Assembly (NCBI RefSeq): GCF_010093535.1
Contig: NW_022985186.1
Location: 590,254-654,253 of the forward strand
Source of the DNA: Lindgomyces ingoldianus
Lineage: Eukaryota > Ascomycota > Dothideomycetes > Pleosporales > Lindgomycetaceae
Direction of reading: 5' to 3'
DNA length: 64,000 nucleotides
Made by a program: the position numbers and the translations under genes. This document shows positions 22,318 to 35,246 of this stretch, piece after piece (within the stretch, counting starts at the first letter, position 1; every line of letters starts with the position of its first letter). Under the pieces are notes generated by a model that was not told the DNA's origin, did not search any database, and worked only from the letters and a program-made list of their open reading frames with translations.

Positions 22318-23174
22318 TAACGTACTTTACAGGCGAGTTGCTTACACACCTAAGTTGCTTACTTTTGCTAAGACTACACCCTAACAAACTCTATTATAGC
22401 CTATAACAACCCGCTCTAGCACTATATAGTACAGTATAGCCTAGAATATTATTTAGATACTACTTCTACTTCTTACTTACATGTTTGCATGTTATGCCTA
22501 GTTTAATTACACTATCTGTAGCGCCTTTAGAATAGCTTACTTACTTTAGCTTACACCTACTTTTTTACTTTTTTTCTATTACTACGCGCTTTAAACTTCT
22601 TTAAAGCTGTTAAGCATAAGCCTTTTTAAATTATTAAAGTTTTTTCTGCTTTAATTTACTTTTTTTTATGTAATTTATAGTATATAGTAGCTTTATTAGC
22701 TACTTAAAGCTTAGTAATTTCTTATTACACTAACACTAGCTTATGCATAATTATTACTACCTCTTTTAAAACCTTTTTAAACGCCTTAACTATAAAAGTT
22801 AGTAAACTATTTATATACTTTTAAATTTTTATTTTTATAAGCATTAATTATAACTTAAGTTTTAAAATATTACTTAGAGTTTACAACTGCTAGGGCTTAT
22901 TATATATAAGTAGTAGTAGTAATAAAGTGCGTAACTTTATATTAAGCCTTATTATAACTTATTATAGGCTAAAAGGAACTAATCTAGTGCTTTAAAACCT
23001 TTCTTAAATATTACTAAAAGTAATTATAGCATTATAAGCTACTTTAAAGCATAGTAGAAACTTTATTTTTATAATATAAGTAATTTAGTTACATATAAGG
23101 TTTTTAGCTTAGCGCTTATACACTTTTTTTTAAAGAAGTAAAATAACTTACATTAAGTAGCTATAAGAGGTATA

Positions 23175-26119
23175 ACGTATTTTATAGAAGAGTTGCTTAC
23201 ACACCTAAGTTGCTTACTTTTACTAAGACCTTACTAAACTACTTTTTCTACACTAATGCATTTCTAACAACACTACTTAAACATGCTAAAAGAATGTTAG
23301 ATATAGCTTATACTCTAAGCTTTTAAATAAGACATAAAACTTTTAAAAAAACATGCTATAGCTATGTATAAAGTCTCTTAAAAAATAATAAATAACTATA
23401 GTGCTAGATAACCTTTATAAGCTAATTCTACAGCTAACTTATAAAGGCTAGGTAATAATAAAAAGCAGGTAATTATTAAGACTATACTTAAGGTATATGC
23501 GTAAGGATTTTTCTTTTAAATAGCATTTATAGCTAATATAGCTAATTCTTTACGCGCTAAGTGTAATCTAGGCTATGTTAGCATAAACTAGCCTAGTATG
23601 TTTAACATGTTTTACTACTAAGCGGGCAGCACTACTAAGCAGGCAGTTTTTGCTTAGCACAACTATTCTATTTTACTCTAGATTAATTTCTTTACTACTA
23701 CTATCTAAAAATATATACTATGTACTTGCTTTTAATTTAGAAGTTACCTTCTTAACCTACCTACAGGTTTGCGCATTATGCCTAGCTCCTCTACACGTTC
23801 CACAGCAACGTTAAGTTGCTAGCGCCCTATCTTAACTACTCTGCCTATAAGCCTTCTTAGACTGCTGCGCAGTTAAAGATAGCTCTATAGCTACCTAATC
23901 TGCTGCCTTACTACACTTTAAAGTGCTACCTTTTTAAAGCTACTTTTTTTATGTAACTTTTTTTAGTTATTATATCTAATTACTTTTTAAGCTTAAACAT
24001 GTAAATAGCTTAGAGCACATTTTAGTGTAGTATAAGTTTAGCACCTTTAACAAGTTATAAGAACTTAGCAAAGGCTATAACTAGTAATTCTTTAATAAAT
24101 TTAAGTACTAGCTTTAACTAAAAGCTAAATTTATATATATTACTTAAGGTCTTTAACTGCTAGGGGTTAGTAGAGAAAAGGGGTTCTAGTAAGGTGCATA
24201 ATTATATATTAAGTTAATTTAAGACTTTTGCTGTGTTAAAAGGAATAAGCTTTAATGCCTTAAAAGATTTCTAGTAGTTCTTTTTCTAAAACATGTTAAA
24301 AAAATAAGTTTAAACACTAGTAAAAAGCTTTTTTTATTAATATAGTAGACATGTTAGTGCGCTGAGTTTTAAATATATTAAAAGTACTTTAACTTTAATA
24401 GTAAGAAACAGACTACATTTAAAAGCTAGAGAATATGTAATAAGTAAGTAAGCATGTAAAGTGTAAGAATCTTATATTCTAAGCAGTAGTCTTTAAAATT
24501 CTAAGATTACTAGCTTTTATAACTGTCTAAAATAAGTAGTTAATACACTTTTACCTAACACATTCTTATATGCGCGTTAAAGTGCTTTAACTACATAACT
24601 CTAAGCTTATTATTTATTTATTTATTATTAGAGACTAAGAGCTTTTAATTATAAAGTATATTAGCCTTTTTATACTATGCTAAGTTGTAAATGTGTTCTT
24701 TATAAATAATAAAGAGCAGAATTATGTACCCTGCAGCGCAGATACTCTAAATAATAGTTACCTACTTCTAATTACCTAGCTAGATAAGATTAAGCTCTAT
24801 GCGCTTCTCTAAGCTTATAACAACCTTTATAAAGCTAATAACTCTTATCTAGAAGCTAGTCTTATTAAAGTTATGCACATTATTATTATAAACACTATAC
24901 TTAGCTATTATTTTCTTTATAAGCTTAAACTATGCGCTTATAATTTTAAGATCTTTTTACTTAATTCTTTAAATATCTTTTATGTACTTAAACACTATCT
25001 TAAGCCTTTTTGTGTATACTATAAACTTATCTACCTAGTTCTTACCTACTAGCTTTACACCCTACTTAGCTAGTATCTTATTTACTATATTTTTAACTTT
25101 AGCTTTTAAGGGCGTAAAACCTTATATATTAAAGTTAAAAATATATTAGACAACAATTTTTTTTAGTAAAGGTAAGCCTCTAGCTATTAAAAGGTGTAAG
25201 TAGTTAATAAGCGCGTCTATAGTATTAATACTTAAGGGTTAAATAAGGTACACTAAATGTACCAGCAGCGTGTTAGAAGCTCTAAATTTAGTGTGTATAA
25301 TAAGCCTTAAAAGTAAAATTAATTCTGCCTTTTTAATTAGATAGTATTACATTACGTTGTTAAGACATCTTAGATAGATAAGGGAGATAGTTGTGCTAAG
25401 CAAAAACCGCCCGCTTAGTAGTGCCGCCTGCTTAGTGGTGAAACACGTTATAAAGTGTTATTTAAAGCTTAAAGTAAAGTTTTAAACGCAAGTATAGTTA
25501 ATAGATATTTAGCTTATAATAAAGCCTATTTTGCTAAAGTTATACATGTTATTATCCTAGATGCTATACTTAGCTTTAATATTCTCTATAAGGCTAAACC
25601 TGCTCTAAATTACCCTAGAACTCTTATAAAAAGCTCTTTTATAGTTATACTACGCTTAAATGTTACTTTAAGCTCTAGATAACACTTTCTAAACATACTA
25701 AGCTAGTTTATGCTAATATAGCCTAGATTACACTTAGCGTGTAAAGAATTAGCTATATTAGCTATAAATGCTATTTAAAGGGAAAATCCTTGCGCATATA
25801 GCTTAAGTATAGTCTTAATAATTACCTACTTCTTATTATTGCCTAGCCTTTATAAGTTAGCTATAGAATTAGCTTATAAAAGTTATCTAGTGCTATAGTT
25901 ATTTATTATCTTTTAAAAAACTTTATACATAGCTATAGCACATTTCTTTAAAAGTTTTATGTTTTATTTAAAAGCTTAAAGTGTAAGCTATATCTAACAT
26001 TCTTTTAGCATGTCTAAGTAGTGTTGTTAGGAATGCATTAGTGTAAGAAAAGTAGTTTAGTAGGGTCTTAGTAAAAGTAAGCAACTTAGGTGTGTAAGCA
26101 ACTTGCCTGTAAAGTACGT
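23175..26119. mobile_element. Foldback-type Fot element (Fot-4), nested in Fot-3
   Basis: The ends are ACGTATTTTATAG and CTGTAAAGTACGT, with TA at 23173-23174 and 26120-26121. Without Fot-5 it is about 1.1 kb. Both ends are transposase N-terminal ends: 23175-23602 plus 25451-25497 reads N-terminus on the plus strand, and about 25645-26119 is its inverted counterpart. Inverted arms of about 475 bp thus surround a short spacer holding a DDE fragment. RIP-mutated. Confidence 0.85.
23605..25448 (-). mobile_element. Fot/pogo element, full length (Fot-5), innermost
   Basis: This 1844-bp element has ends ACATGTTTTACTACTAAGC and its inverted match ..GTGGTGAAACACGT, with TA at 23603-23604 and 25449-25450. 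Each terminal repeat (about 62 bp) has two copies of ACTAAGCRGGCRG. On the minus strand the DDE_1 region is readable at 24900-24700 (stop-filled equivalents of the DETGF, RREA and NREW blocks) and the second Asp region near 24560 (LLILDSYKSYNS). RIP-mutated, but the terminal motifs are preserved. Confidence 0.9.
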
Positions 26120-27087
26120 TAATAAGTAAAAAAGCATATAAATAGTAATAATCTTATTATCCTTATAGTATCACTAGAAATAAAGTAAGTTATAGCTTTT
26201 ATGGCTATTAATAACTAGTAAATAGTAGCTGCTAATATTACACTTTTTTATATACACGTTAAAGTGCTTTAACTAGTGTAAACTAAGCTAATTAGTAGTC
26301 TAGCTGCGCTTAGAAACTGTAATAACTTAATTCTAAAATAAATTTTCCTTTTTATACTAGTTTAAAAGGTAATTACTACCTTAGAAAATAATAAAAAGTA
26401 GAATAGCTTACTTTTTAGCATTAATGCCCTAGATAGCTTTTATCTACTTCTAGTTACTTAGCTAGACTGCTTTTAGCTATCTTTATCTCTCTAAACTTAT
26501 AGTAACAACTTTAGTAGATATCTAGCCTATTATAAACTTTATTTTATTAAAGTTATACATGTTATTATCTTAGATGCTATACTTAGCTTTAATATTCTTT
26601 ATAAAGTTAAACTAGCCTTAAATTACTATAGAATTTTCATAAACAGCTTTTTTATAGTTGTACATACACTTAAACTTTACTTTAAGCTCTAAGTAGCGCT
26701 TAATAAACATATTAAGCTAGTTTATGCTAATATAGCTTATATTACACTTAGTGTGTAAAAAATTAGCTATATTAGCTATAGCTGCTAGCTAGAGGGGAAA
26801 TCCTTACGCATCTAGCTTACGTATATGCTAAATAATTAGCTTAAAAAAGTTGTCTAGCGTGTTAGTTACTTATTATCTTTTCAAAACTCTGTAGATAGCT
26901 GTAGCGTGTTGCTTAAAAAGTGTTACATTTTATTTAAAAGCCTAAAGCATAAGCTGCATCTAATGTTCTTTTAACACATCTAAGTAGTGTTATTAGAAAT
27001 GCATTAGTGTAAAAAGAGTAGTGTAGTAGGGTCTTAGCAAAAGTAAGCAACTTAGGTGTGTAAGCAACTTGCCTGTAAAGTACGTTA

Positions 27088-28332
27088 TCATCTGTACTTT
27101 TATTTTAATCTAATATAATTTCTAAAATTAGTAAGAAGCCTAAGCTAGTAGAAAATAGAGCTTTAAGTAAAGTAGAATAACATATTAAATTTTTCTTCTA
27201 GTTCTAAATTATATTACTTTTATTAATAAATTTATATATTAGATTTTCTATCTTTTATTTTAAGAGCTATCTTTTACTAAAGCATATCTACTTTATTAGT
27301 TTAGGTCTCTTTTTACCTACTAACCTAGACCTTTTAAGAGTACGTTTAAAATTAATATAGTAAATGTTGAATAGGCTCTGTCAGCTAGCTGCTTATGGTA
27401 TAAGCACTTAAGTAGCAAGAGTAAGAGTGGTGTACGGTGTGCACAGCGTACAAAGTAGGTAGGGTGGGGGCAACATGTTTCTAGTTCTGTATTACTCTGT
27501 CTTTTCCTCTGTACAGAGGAAAAGGGGAATATCTAGATGTTCGCGCACAGAGGTTCGCGCACGAGCATCATGTGACATAGATACGTGATCCTGCTCGTGC
27601 GCGATAGCTTGTATCCAGGCTGTGACGCTGCGTACAGACAGTAAACGTCTTTAAAATAAAACTAGAGCTTTTATAATAATATAAATAACTTATTGTAATA
27701 AAGCTTACTTAAAAGGCATACTAGTAACTTAGAATCTTTAGAATACTAATTATAAATCTATTTTTTCTATTTAGCTGTTTTAAAAAACTAATGTATTTAT
27801 ATTTTAAGTAGTAAAGAATTATTACTTAAATAGTTAAAATAGAACTTTAAAGTAGTAAGTATTTCTTTATAGATTAGTAAATTATACTATATAAAAATGA
27901 TTTAAAGCTTATTAAAGTAGGCTTAGTAATAAGTATTTTATTTCTTTTAGTTAATAAACTATTTACTATAAAGAAAGTAAAACTTTATAAACTTATAACT
28001 TTTTTAAGCTACTTCTAATAGTAACTAAGTATATGTTTTTACTATATAGTAGCTAGTTAACTATTAGAAATTCTCTAATTAGACGCTATATTAATAATAA
28101 TAGATAAAGTTATGTACCTATAAATCTTTTATATAAGACTTGTTTTTAGATAGTAGCATTTATCTAGCTTAAGACTAAGTTAGAATACTACTTTTTTTAT
28201 ATAAATAAAGCTTAACTAGATCTTAGAGCATAGCCTTACTTATATTACTATATATAGTAGCCTTAATAAATATGCTAGACGCTAGATAGTTACGTCCTAG
28301 CATAAGTTTACGCGCTTATTAGAATATAGTTC
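27088..28332. other. AT-rich RIP desert interrupted by a solo LTR
   Basis: There is no intact frame. 27088-27360 continues the unassigned minus-strand reading from 21590-22317. 27646-28332 holds no recognised motif. Confidence 0.45.
27365..27640 (+). mobile_element. Solo LTR, 276 bp, GC-balanced (LTR-B)
   Basis: It runs TGTTGAATAGG to CGTACAGACA, flanked by perfect 5-bp duplications GTAAA (27360-27364 and 27641-27645). It carries a perfect 22-bp palindrome centred on TCTGTACAGA (27502-27523) and a 12-bp inverted pair CGCGCACGAGCA / TGCTCGTGCGCG (27556-27567, 27592-27603). It shows almost no RIP, so it is younger than its surroundings or single-copy when inserted. The superfamily was not determined; the TGTTGA start is common in copia elements. 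Confidence 0.85.
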
Positions 28333-28337
28333 TATAA

Positions 28338-28655
28338 TGTCACGGTATCCTCCCCGGATCCCAGACATAACTGTATTAGACGCGTACTAGAGTATTATTA
28401 GTGCACGTCTAACACAAACATAACACAACATAGACATAAACTTAAGCATAAACTACCTTAACACTAACTAAACTTAAAATAGGCTTAATTTATACTTAAA
28501 GCGCTTAAACTTTTAAGCTAAGTATTTAATTACTAATTTTTTTTTAAACTTTTTTATTTCTTACACAACATCTTATACTTACTATAATACTTTACATAGT
28601 AATTAAACTAGACCTCTGTAAAGCTCTATAACCTTACTTATATATAATTATAACA
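28338..28655 (+). repeat. 5' LTR of the gypsy element
   Basis: 318 bp, TGTCACGG to the decayed terminus TAACA. It matches the 3' LTR along its full length with RIP-type differences. Confidence 0.9.
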
Positions 28656-31600
28656 TTATGTTGTGTTAAAACTTTAGCTAAGAATAGCCTCTAAATTTAA
28701 TCTAATAAGCTTAGTACTTATATAACTTTAAGCTATTAAAGTAAGCTAAAAAGCTTTTTAAAAAGCGCTTACTTTATAAAAAAGCTGCTATATTATAAGC
28801 TTAAAAGCTTTTTAAAAAGACTTTAAAGAATAGCTTTATATTATTAAGTAGTTTATTTCTGCCTTAACTTTTATTATAGTAGTAAGAACTAAGAACTTAC
28901 TAGCTTTAAAGCTTACCTAGAAGTCTAGAGATAGCTTAACTCTCTTCTATCTAACACTGCCTATAACTTATAACTTTTTTAACTTAGTAATAAAATCTAA
29001 CTAACTCTTTAATCCCTTACTGTTTAATAAAAAATAAAAAGACTTACTTTTCTTTTTATATAAGCTCTAATATAAACTTAAAGGAAATGTAGACTAATTC
29101 CTCTTTAAACACTTTTAGTTACTATATGCTTACTTTTAACTTAACTATAACATAATAACTTTAATTAACTTACTAATAAATAAAGATATTATTAACCTAG
29201 ATTAATTTATAGTGTTTTTATAAGTAATTTATAAAGACTTAAATAAAAAGTTAACAGCTCTAAGTTACCTAAACACTTTATAATAAAAAAAAAGCTTTAC
29301 TTTATACTTTACTAAGTTCTGCTAACTTATATCTAATATAGGCTTAAATAAAATAAGTCTAATTATAGCCTTATATAACTCCCTCTTAACTAAACTGCAA
29401 CGCGCTATAGTAAAAGAACCTCTTCTAAACAACCTTAACACGTATGTAAACTTAATTACTACTTATAATAATAACATAAGGTTTCTTCTTATATAAGCCT
29501 TAATACACCTCTAAACTAGCGTAGTTGTAAATAAGAACTTTAATGTAATAAAAATTAATTTAAATTATGCTCTAGTTAGTTTTAAAAAGCATAAAAATTA
29601 TAAAAAAAAAAGTTAATGCTTTAAGTGTAGTAAGTATAGTTATATCTTTTAAAACTACTTTATTTTTTTTTAAGTCTATGTAAGTAGTGCTACTAGCACT
29701 TATTAAAAATTTTTACTATTTTAATCTTATTTTTATAAAGGCTTTAACTTATATTTAAGCTTTAATCTTTTTTACTACTTTTAACACAGCTGCAGTTATA
29801 GCAGTAGAAGCCTATAAAAAGGCTTATCTTAGGGCTAAGTTGCTCTTTAGAACTAATTTAACACTAGATCTTTACTAACTTATAGGCTAAGTCCCCTACT
29901 AATAACTAGAAGTACTAAGTTAATATTTTTATATATTTATAATAAAAAACTATATTAGCCCTAATATAAGCTTTTATTAACTTAGAAGTAAACAGCATAA
30001 GTTACATTAATAAAAAACTAGTGTGTAAACTAAATTTTTAATTAACACTACTTACTTAAATAATTTACCTAACTAGATTTAATAAAAAATAACTTAAAAA
30101 AAGTTTTATTTTTTATACTATAACTATTATAATTACCTACTAACACTATAAAAAGTAGATTAAGCTCTATATAATAAACATAAAATGTTATAACTTAATT
30201 TTAAGATAACTATAGCTATATTAGCATAAAGTTGCTTTTAATTACTAAAAGTAAGTTCTAAACTTTAACTTTTTTTAATGCTAAGATATATGCTTATGCT
30301 TACACTTAAATAACACCTAAGTAGCACTTAATATAGAAGGTTTTTAGACTTACTTTTTAATAACTTAGAGAAGAACTACCTAAGTAAGGCTAATAAGCTA
30401 GGCCTTTTACTAAGATAAGTTACATAAAATAATTTAATAACTACTTAAACTTAAAAAAAAAAAGCTTTTAAAAAATTTTTACTTACTTAATTTAAATATA
30501 AACTAGGACTTAAATAGTAGATAGACATCTGCTATATAAGACCTACTTTATTTATAACCTTAGCTTAATAACTAGATTATAAAATCTACGCAGTTATAAT
30601 TTTTAATATAGACTAAGCTTTAGCTTTTTAAAAATGTACTAACTTAAAAATAATAGTTTTTTAAAACTACTATAACTTATTACATGTTTTTTTTTAAAAT
30701 AAGTTTAATAAGCTTTTAATATAATGTTTATATAATTACTAAATAACTTTTAAGCCTAGTAAATAACCTAGTTATAGGCTACTATATAAGATGTTACTAA
30801 ATAAATTAAAAGTGCTTTAAAAATACTTTAATAAGAACTTAAAAAAAAAGTTTATTTAAGCTAGCTTCTTACTAGTAGTGTTACTTATACTATTTATAAA
30901 AAAACTTAGAAGTAGGCTTTAATTCTATGTTAACTACTAAAGACTAAATGCTATTACTATTAAAAACTAATACTTAATTTCTTTTTTTATAAAAAACTCT
31001 AAGCTAACTAAGTAAAGTAAAGTATTTTATAAAGTTAAATATTATTACTGCCTTTAATAAGCTAAGAATAGTAAAAGGTAATAAGTAGCTAACAGCATTT
31101 TAGACTTAATATAGACTATTTAAGTACCTAGTAATGCTCTTTAGCTTAGCTAACACACCTAGTACTTTTTAACATTTTATAAATAACTTACTTTAACTCT
31201 ACCTAGACATGTTCTACATTATATATATTAATAATATTTTAATTTATAGTAATAGCCTTTTAAAGCATAAATAGCATGTACGCCTAGTGCTAAAGGCTAT
31301 AGAAGAAGTAAGTTTATAACTTAATATAGATAAATGTAAGTTCTACTAATTAAAGGTTATGTATCTAAGATATGTAATCTCTACAGATAGCATTTAAATA
31401 GACCCTATTAAAGTTTAAACTATGCTAGATTAGTAATACCTAAAGAATATAAAAAATGTTTAAGCTTTTATAAAATTTACTAACTTTTACTAATAATTTA
31501 TTAATAACTTTTTATAGTAAGTAAGCTTTATAATTACACTTATTAAAAAAAAATTTAATTTAACTTTAACTTAAATTACTAATAGTTTTTTAACTAGCTA

Positions 31601-33675
31601 AAAAAAGCTTTTACTAAAGCTTTAATACTCTACTACTTTAACTTTAAACTACTAATACTTGTAAAAGCTAATGCCTTAGACTACATAGTAGCAGAAGTTC
31701 TCTTCTAGACTAAACTAGATAGGACTATTAGGCCTATTACATACTTCTTAAAAAGAATAAGCCTTATAAAAAGTAATTATAAGATTTATAATAAAGAATT
31801 ACTTACTATAGTATACTACTTTAAATAATAGTAACCTAAACTAGAAGGTGCAGCGCATCTAATATAAGTCTTATTTAACTATAAGAACTTATAGTACTTT
31901 ATAACTATAAAACAACTTAGCTACTAATAAGCTTATTAGTTTAAATACCTATTTTATTTTAATTTTAAGATTACTTATTATTTTAGTTAAAATAAAGGGA
32001 AACTAAATGCTTTTATAAAGCAATTCTAAAATGTCTTTACTTAAGAAAAAGTGTAAAAGGCTTAACACTAAACTTTACTTTAACTTAAGCTATTTTTAGA
32101 CCTTAACTTAAATAAAATAAATTAAATAATTAATTAAATTATTACTAATAAGTATCCAAATAATAAATTTATTTAAAAAACTTTAAACCTGCTCTAAAAT
32201 AGCGCTAGTTAGTTAAAAAAGGTAACACTAGCTAACTATAAAAACTAAAATAGTAAGCTATATTACTATAACTAACTTATAATTTTTAATTTTAATAAAC
32301 TAAAAATTAAACTACTTTAAATTATACATAACTTGCCTGTTAAAGGACACTTAGGCAGAGGAAAGACTTTTAACCTACTATAGAGAGAGTACTACTAGCC
32401 CTGCATGTTCTATACTGTACACTAATATGTATTATGTTGCTATACTTGCTATAAAGTAAAAGCCTTTTAAAAAAAGTATAATAGCCTACTTAAACTACTT
32501 CTAATTTTTAAATAAGCTTAAAAAATATATTAATTAACTTTATTATAAACTTACCTTTATCTAAAAGGTATATAAATATTATAGTAGTTATTAATTACTT
32601 AACTAAGTATTAACACTTAATACTATGTTCCTTTATAACTACTCTTAATATAGCCTAGTTATTCTACTAATATGTATAAGTTTACTATAGCCTGCCTAAC
32701 ATAATTATATTAGACAGAGGTACATAGTTTGTTTTAGCCTTTTAGAATAAACTTTATAAATAGCTTTAAATTATTCTTTATTTATCTACAGCTTTTTACT
32801 TAGAGACTAATAGCTAGACTAAGAATATAAACACTATAATAAAATAAGTTTTATAAGTGTACATAAACTACTAGTAAGATAACTAGGTAAAATAGTTAGC
32901 TATAGTATAGTTTAAAGCTAATAACATAACATTTAAATTAATATAAGTATCTTTGTTTTTAGTAAACTATAGATACTACCTCTAAATAGAATTTAAACTA
33001 CTTTTAAATACCCTCTAACTAACTTATTAATTTATATAAGTAATAAATGTAAATAAACTTCTTAATAAGATTTAAAATATATCTAAATATGTTTATAAAA
33101 AGCTTATATAAGCTTAAGCTCTTTAATAAAAGTACATAAACTAATTCTAAACCTTTGCCCCTGCGTATGCAGCTAGCAAGAAGGTCTAGCTAGACACTAG
33201 AAATATCTAAATAAACTAATAATTAAAGAAACTTAATTAAAAAAACTTTAGCCCTTTTATAGTAGCTTATATAGTTTTATTACACACTTACTAATTAATC
33301 CTACCTAACAGCATAAAGATACACCCTGTGTTCTATGTATTATTGCTGCGCTAAGTAGCTTCTAAATCTAACTATCTACTTAAACAGCTAAACTTGCTAC
33401 CTAAACTTATTATTATAAATAATAAACTAGAATATATTATAAAAGATGTTAAATAAATCTAGTTTAATAAAAAGAAACATATTTATAAATACTTTATAAA
33501 ATAAACTAGATATAATAAACTGTTGTAGGAACCTATAAAAGCTTTATAAAAGAACTTTATAGTAACCTAATTCTACACTTAATACCTATCTAAACTAAAC
33601 CTGTACTCTAATAAAGACAACTTAATGCTAGAACTACTAATGTAAAGGATTCCCTTTTTAATAAGAGAGAAGTAC

Positions 33676-33993
33676 TGTTACAGTATCCTTCTTAGATCCT
33701 AGACATAACTGTATTAGACATGTACTAAAGTATTATTAGTGCATGTCTAATATAAATACAACATAACATAGATATAAACTTAAGTATAAACTGCCTTAAC
33801 ACTAACTAAACTTAAAATAGGCTTAATTTATACCTAAAGTACTTAGACTTTTAAGCTAAGTATTTAATTACTAATTTCCTTTTAAACCTTTCTGTTCCTT
33901 ACACAATGTCTTGTACCTACTATAATACCTTACATAGTAATTAAACTAGACCTCCGTGAAGCTCTATAACCTTACTCGTGCACAATCGTGACA
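33676..33993 (+). repeat. 3' LTR of the gypsy element
   Basis: 318 bp, TGTTACAG to CGTGACA. It is exactly as long as the 5' LTR. Confidence 0.9.
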
Positions 33994-33998
33994 TATAA

Positions 33999-35246
33999 AA
34001 GCTAGTGTATTCTTTTATATAGGTGTTAACTTTATAGTGTAAAAAGAAATATAATATAGTAAGCTTAATAGAGCTATAGCTACTTTTTTTTACTTACCTT
34101 AGTAACATGCTGTAGATCTACACTATATCTTTACATAACTAACACCTTCTAACACTTAAGAAGTTATAACTTATGCTTTATAGAATATTCTAGCTACTCT
34201 GCGCCTAATTTAATGCTAGAACACTATATATTATTCTAGTTAATTCTAAAGGTAATTTAAATATTATAGTAGGCATTATTTAAGTGCTTCTTAGCCTAGG
34301 TATCTTATATATACTTTAAAGAAGTTGCTTTACACAAGAATAGTGTAAATAGGCTAGGTAAGGCTATACAAGCCTTCTCTAAGTGTTAGAATAAGGTAGC
34401 ATAATATATCTAGGTAGCAGAACAGCTAGATTAGATATGTAAGAATAAGGCTTATAAGGATAAAGCCTATAGAAATAAAGCCTATAAAGTAGTAACATGT
34501 TAAAATAACTATATTATTAATTAAAATAAAAATTAAGACATTAAAATAAGTAAAAGAATAAAGTAAATAGCATAGTTTCTAAATTTATTAAAAAATTACT
34601 AAGAAAATAGGCACTAATAGTACTCTTTATGTTAATCTTTAAACATAAGCCCTCTAGCTCTTAGTAACCTACCTTTAACTACTTAAAACTACTAAAAATT
34701 CTATATAACTACTGTAAACAGTTAGTACAGCAGCCTTATAGATAGTACAGTATACTAAGTAGACGCTCTGTACGTACGTACGCGACTAAAGTGTACTGCA
34801 GTACTGGACTATTAGGTGTACTAACGGTTGGACACACTGACTTAGTAAAACAACAGCACAGTAGCTAGTCGCGATCCGCGTGGAGCCCATCAAAGTGCCC
34901 ATTTTGCTTCCTGTAAGGTCTAGTGTTCAGTAGTAGTGGTCTTCCGTCAGCAGGCAAGGCAACTGGGTAAACAAGGACAGGCCAAACAACTGCGTAAAAT
35001 AGACGGGTAGGCTGGGGATAACATTAAAACGAAACCGCGAAGGAAAACGCGATAAAATGCCAAAAGGGGCACGACAATCGATAGCCTTATCACGTCGGTG
35101 AATGCAGGAAAGTCGGGAGGGGCAAAGCACGTGATTCAGAGACGACCTAGGCGCTTAAGTTAGCCTCGGATGAGTCGACTTACCCACGTGGTCTCCAACC
35201 GCCCAAGCTCTATCCCCCCGTGCCGACTCCGTTGGAGGCCTTGAGA
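33999..35246. other. AT-rich remnant, then GC-balanced upstream region of the F-box gene
   Basis: 33999-34740 is RIP desert. A plus-strand reading near 34300-34500 (VNRLGKAIQAFSKC, then repeated NKAYKDKAY) looks protein-derived but is unassigned. From about 34800 the composition is balanced and presumably includes the promoter of the F-box gene at 35247. Confidence 0.45.

Larger units (their letters stand above)
22320..27085 (-). mobile_element. Fot/pogo element (Fot-3), outermost of a three-level nest
   Basis: The ends ACGTACTTTACAGGC and GCCTGTAAAGTACGT have TA on both sides (22318-22319, 27086-27087). Removing the nested Fot-4 and its TA leaves 1819 bp, full length for this family. The transposase is on the minus strand: N-terminus near 27000, DDE region around 26500, C-terminus near 22500, all RIP-ruined. 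Each end has two GTTGCTTAC-type motifs. Continuity across the insertion is shown by matching the flanks (..AGAGGTA / ATAAGTAA..) to the intact equivalent in Fot-5 at 24445-24460. Confidence 0.9.
28338..33993 (+). mobile_element. Ty3/gypsy LTR retrotransposon, full length, RIP-ruined
   Basis: This 5656-bp element has two 318-bp LTRs and a perfect 5-bp duplication TATAA (28333-28337, 33994-33998). A purine tract AAGAGAGAAG precedes the 3' LTR. The internal order on the plus strand is gag with a CCHC knuckle remnant near 29613 (CFKC..), then reverse transcriptase with the catalytic box near 31220 read as YINNILIYS (family YVDDILIYS), a tether typical of gypsy, then integrase with an HLG-type zinc-finger segment near 32345 (GHLGRGKTF) and a TILDRGT-like core near 32705. 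Integrase after RT defines Ty3/gypsy. Every domain carries stops, so it is not functional. Confidence 0.92.
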
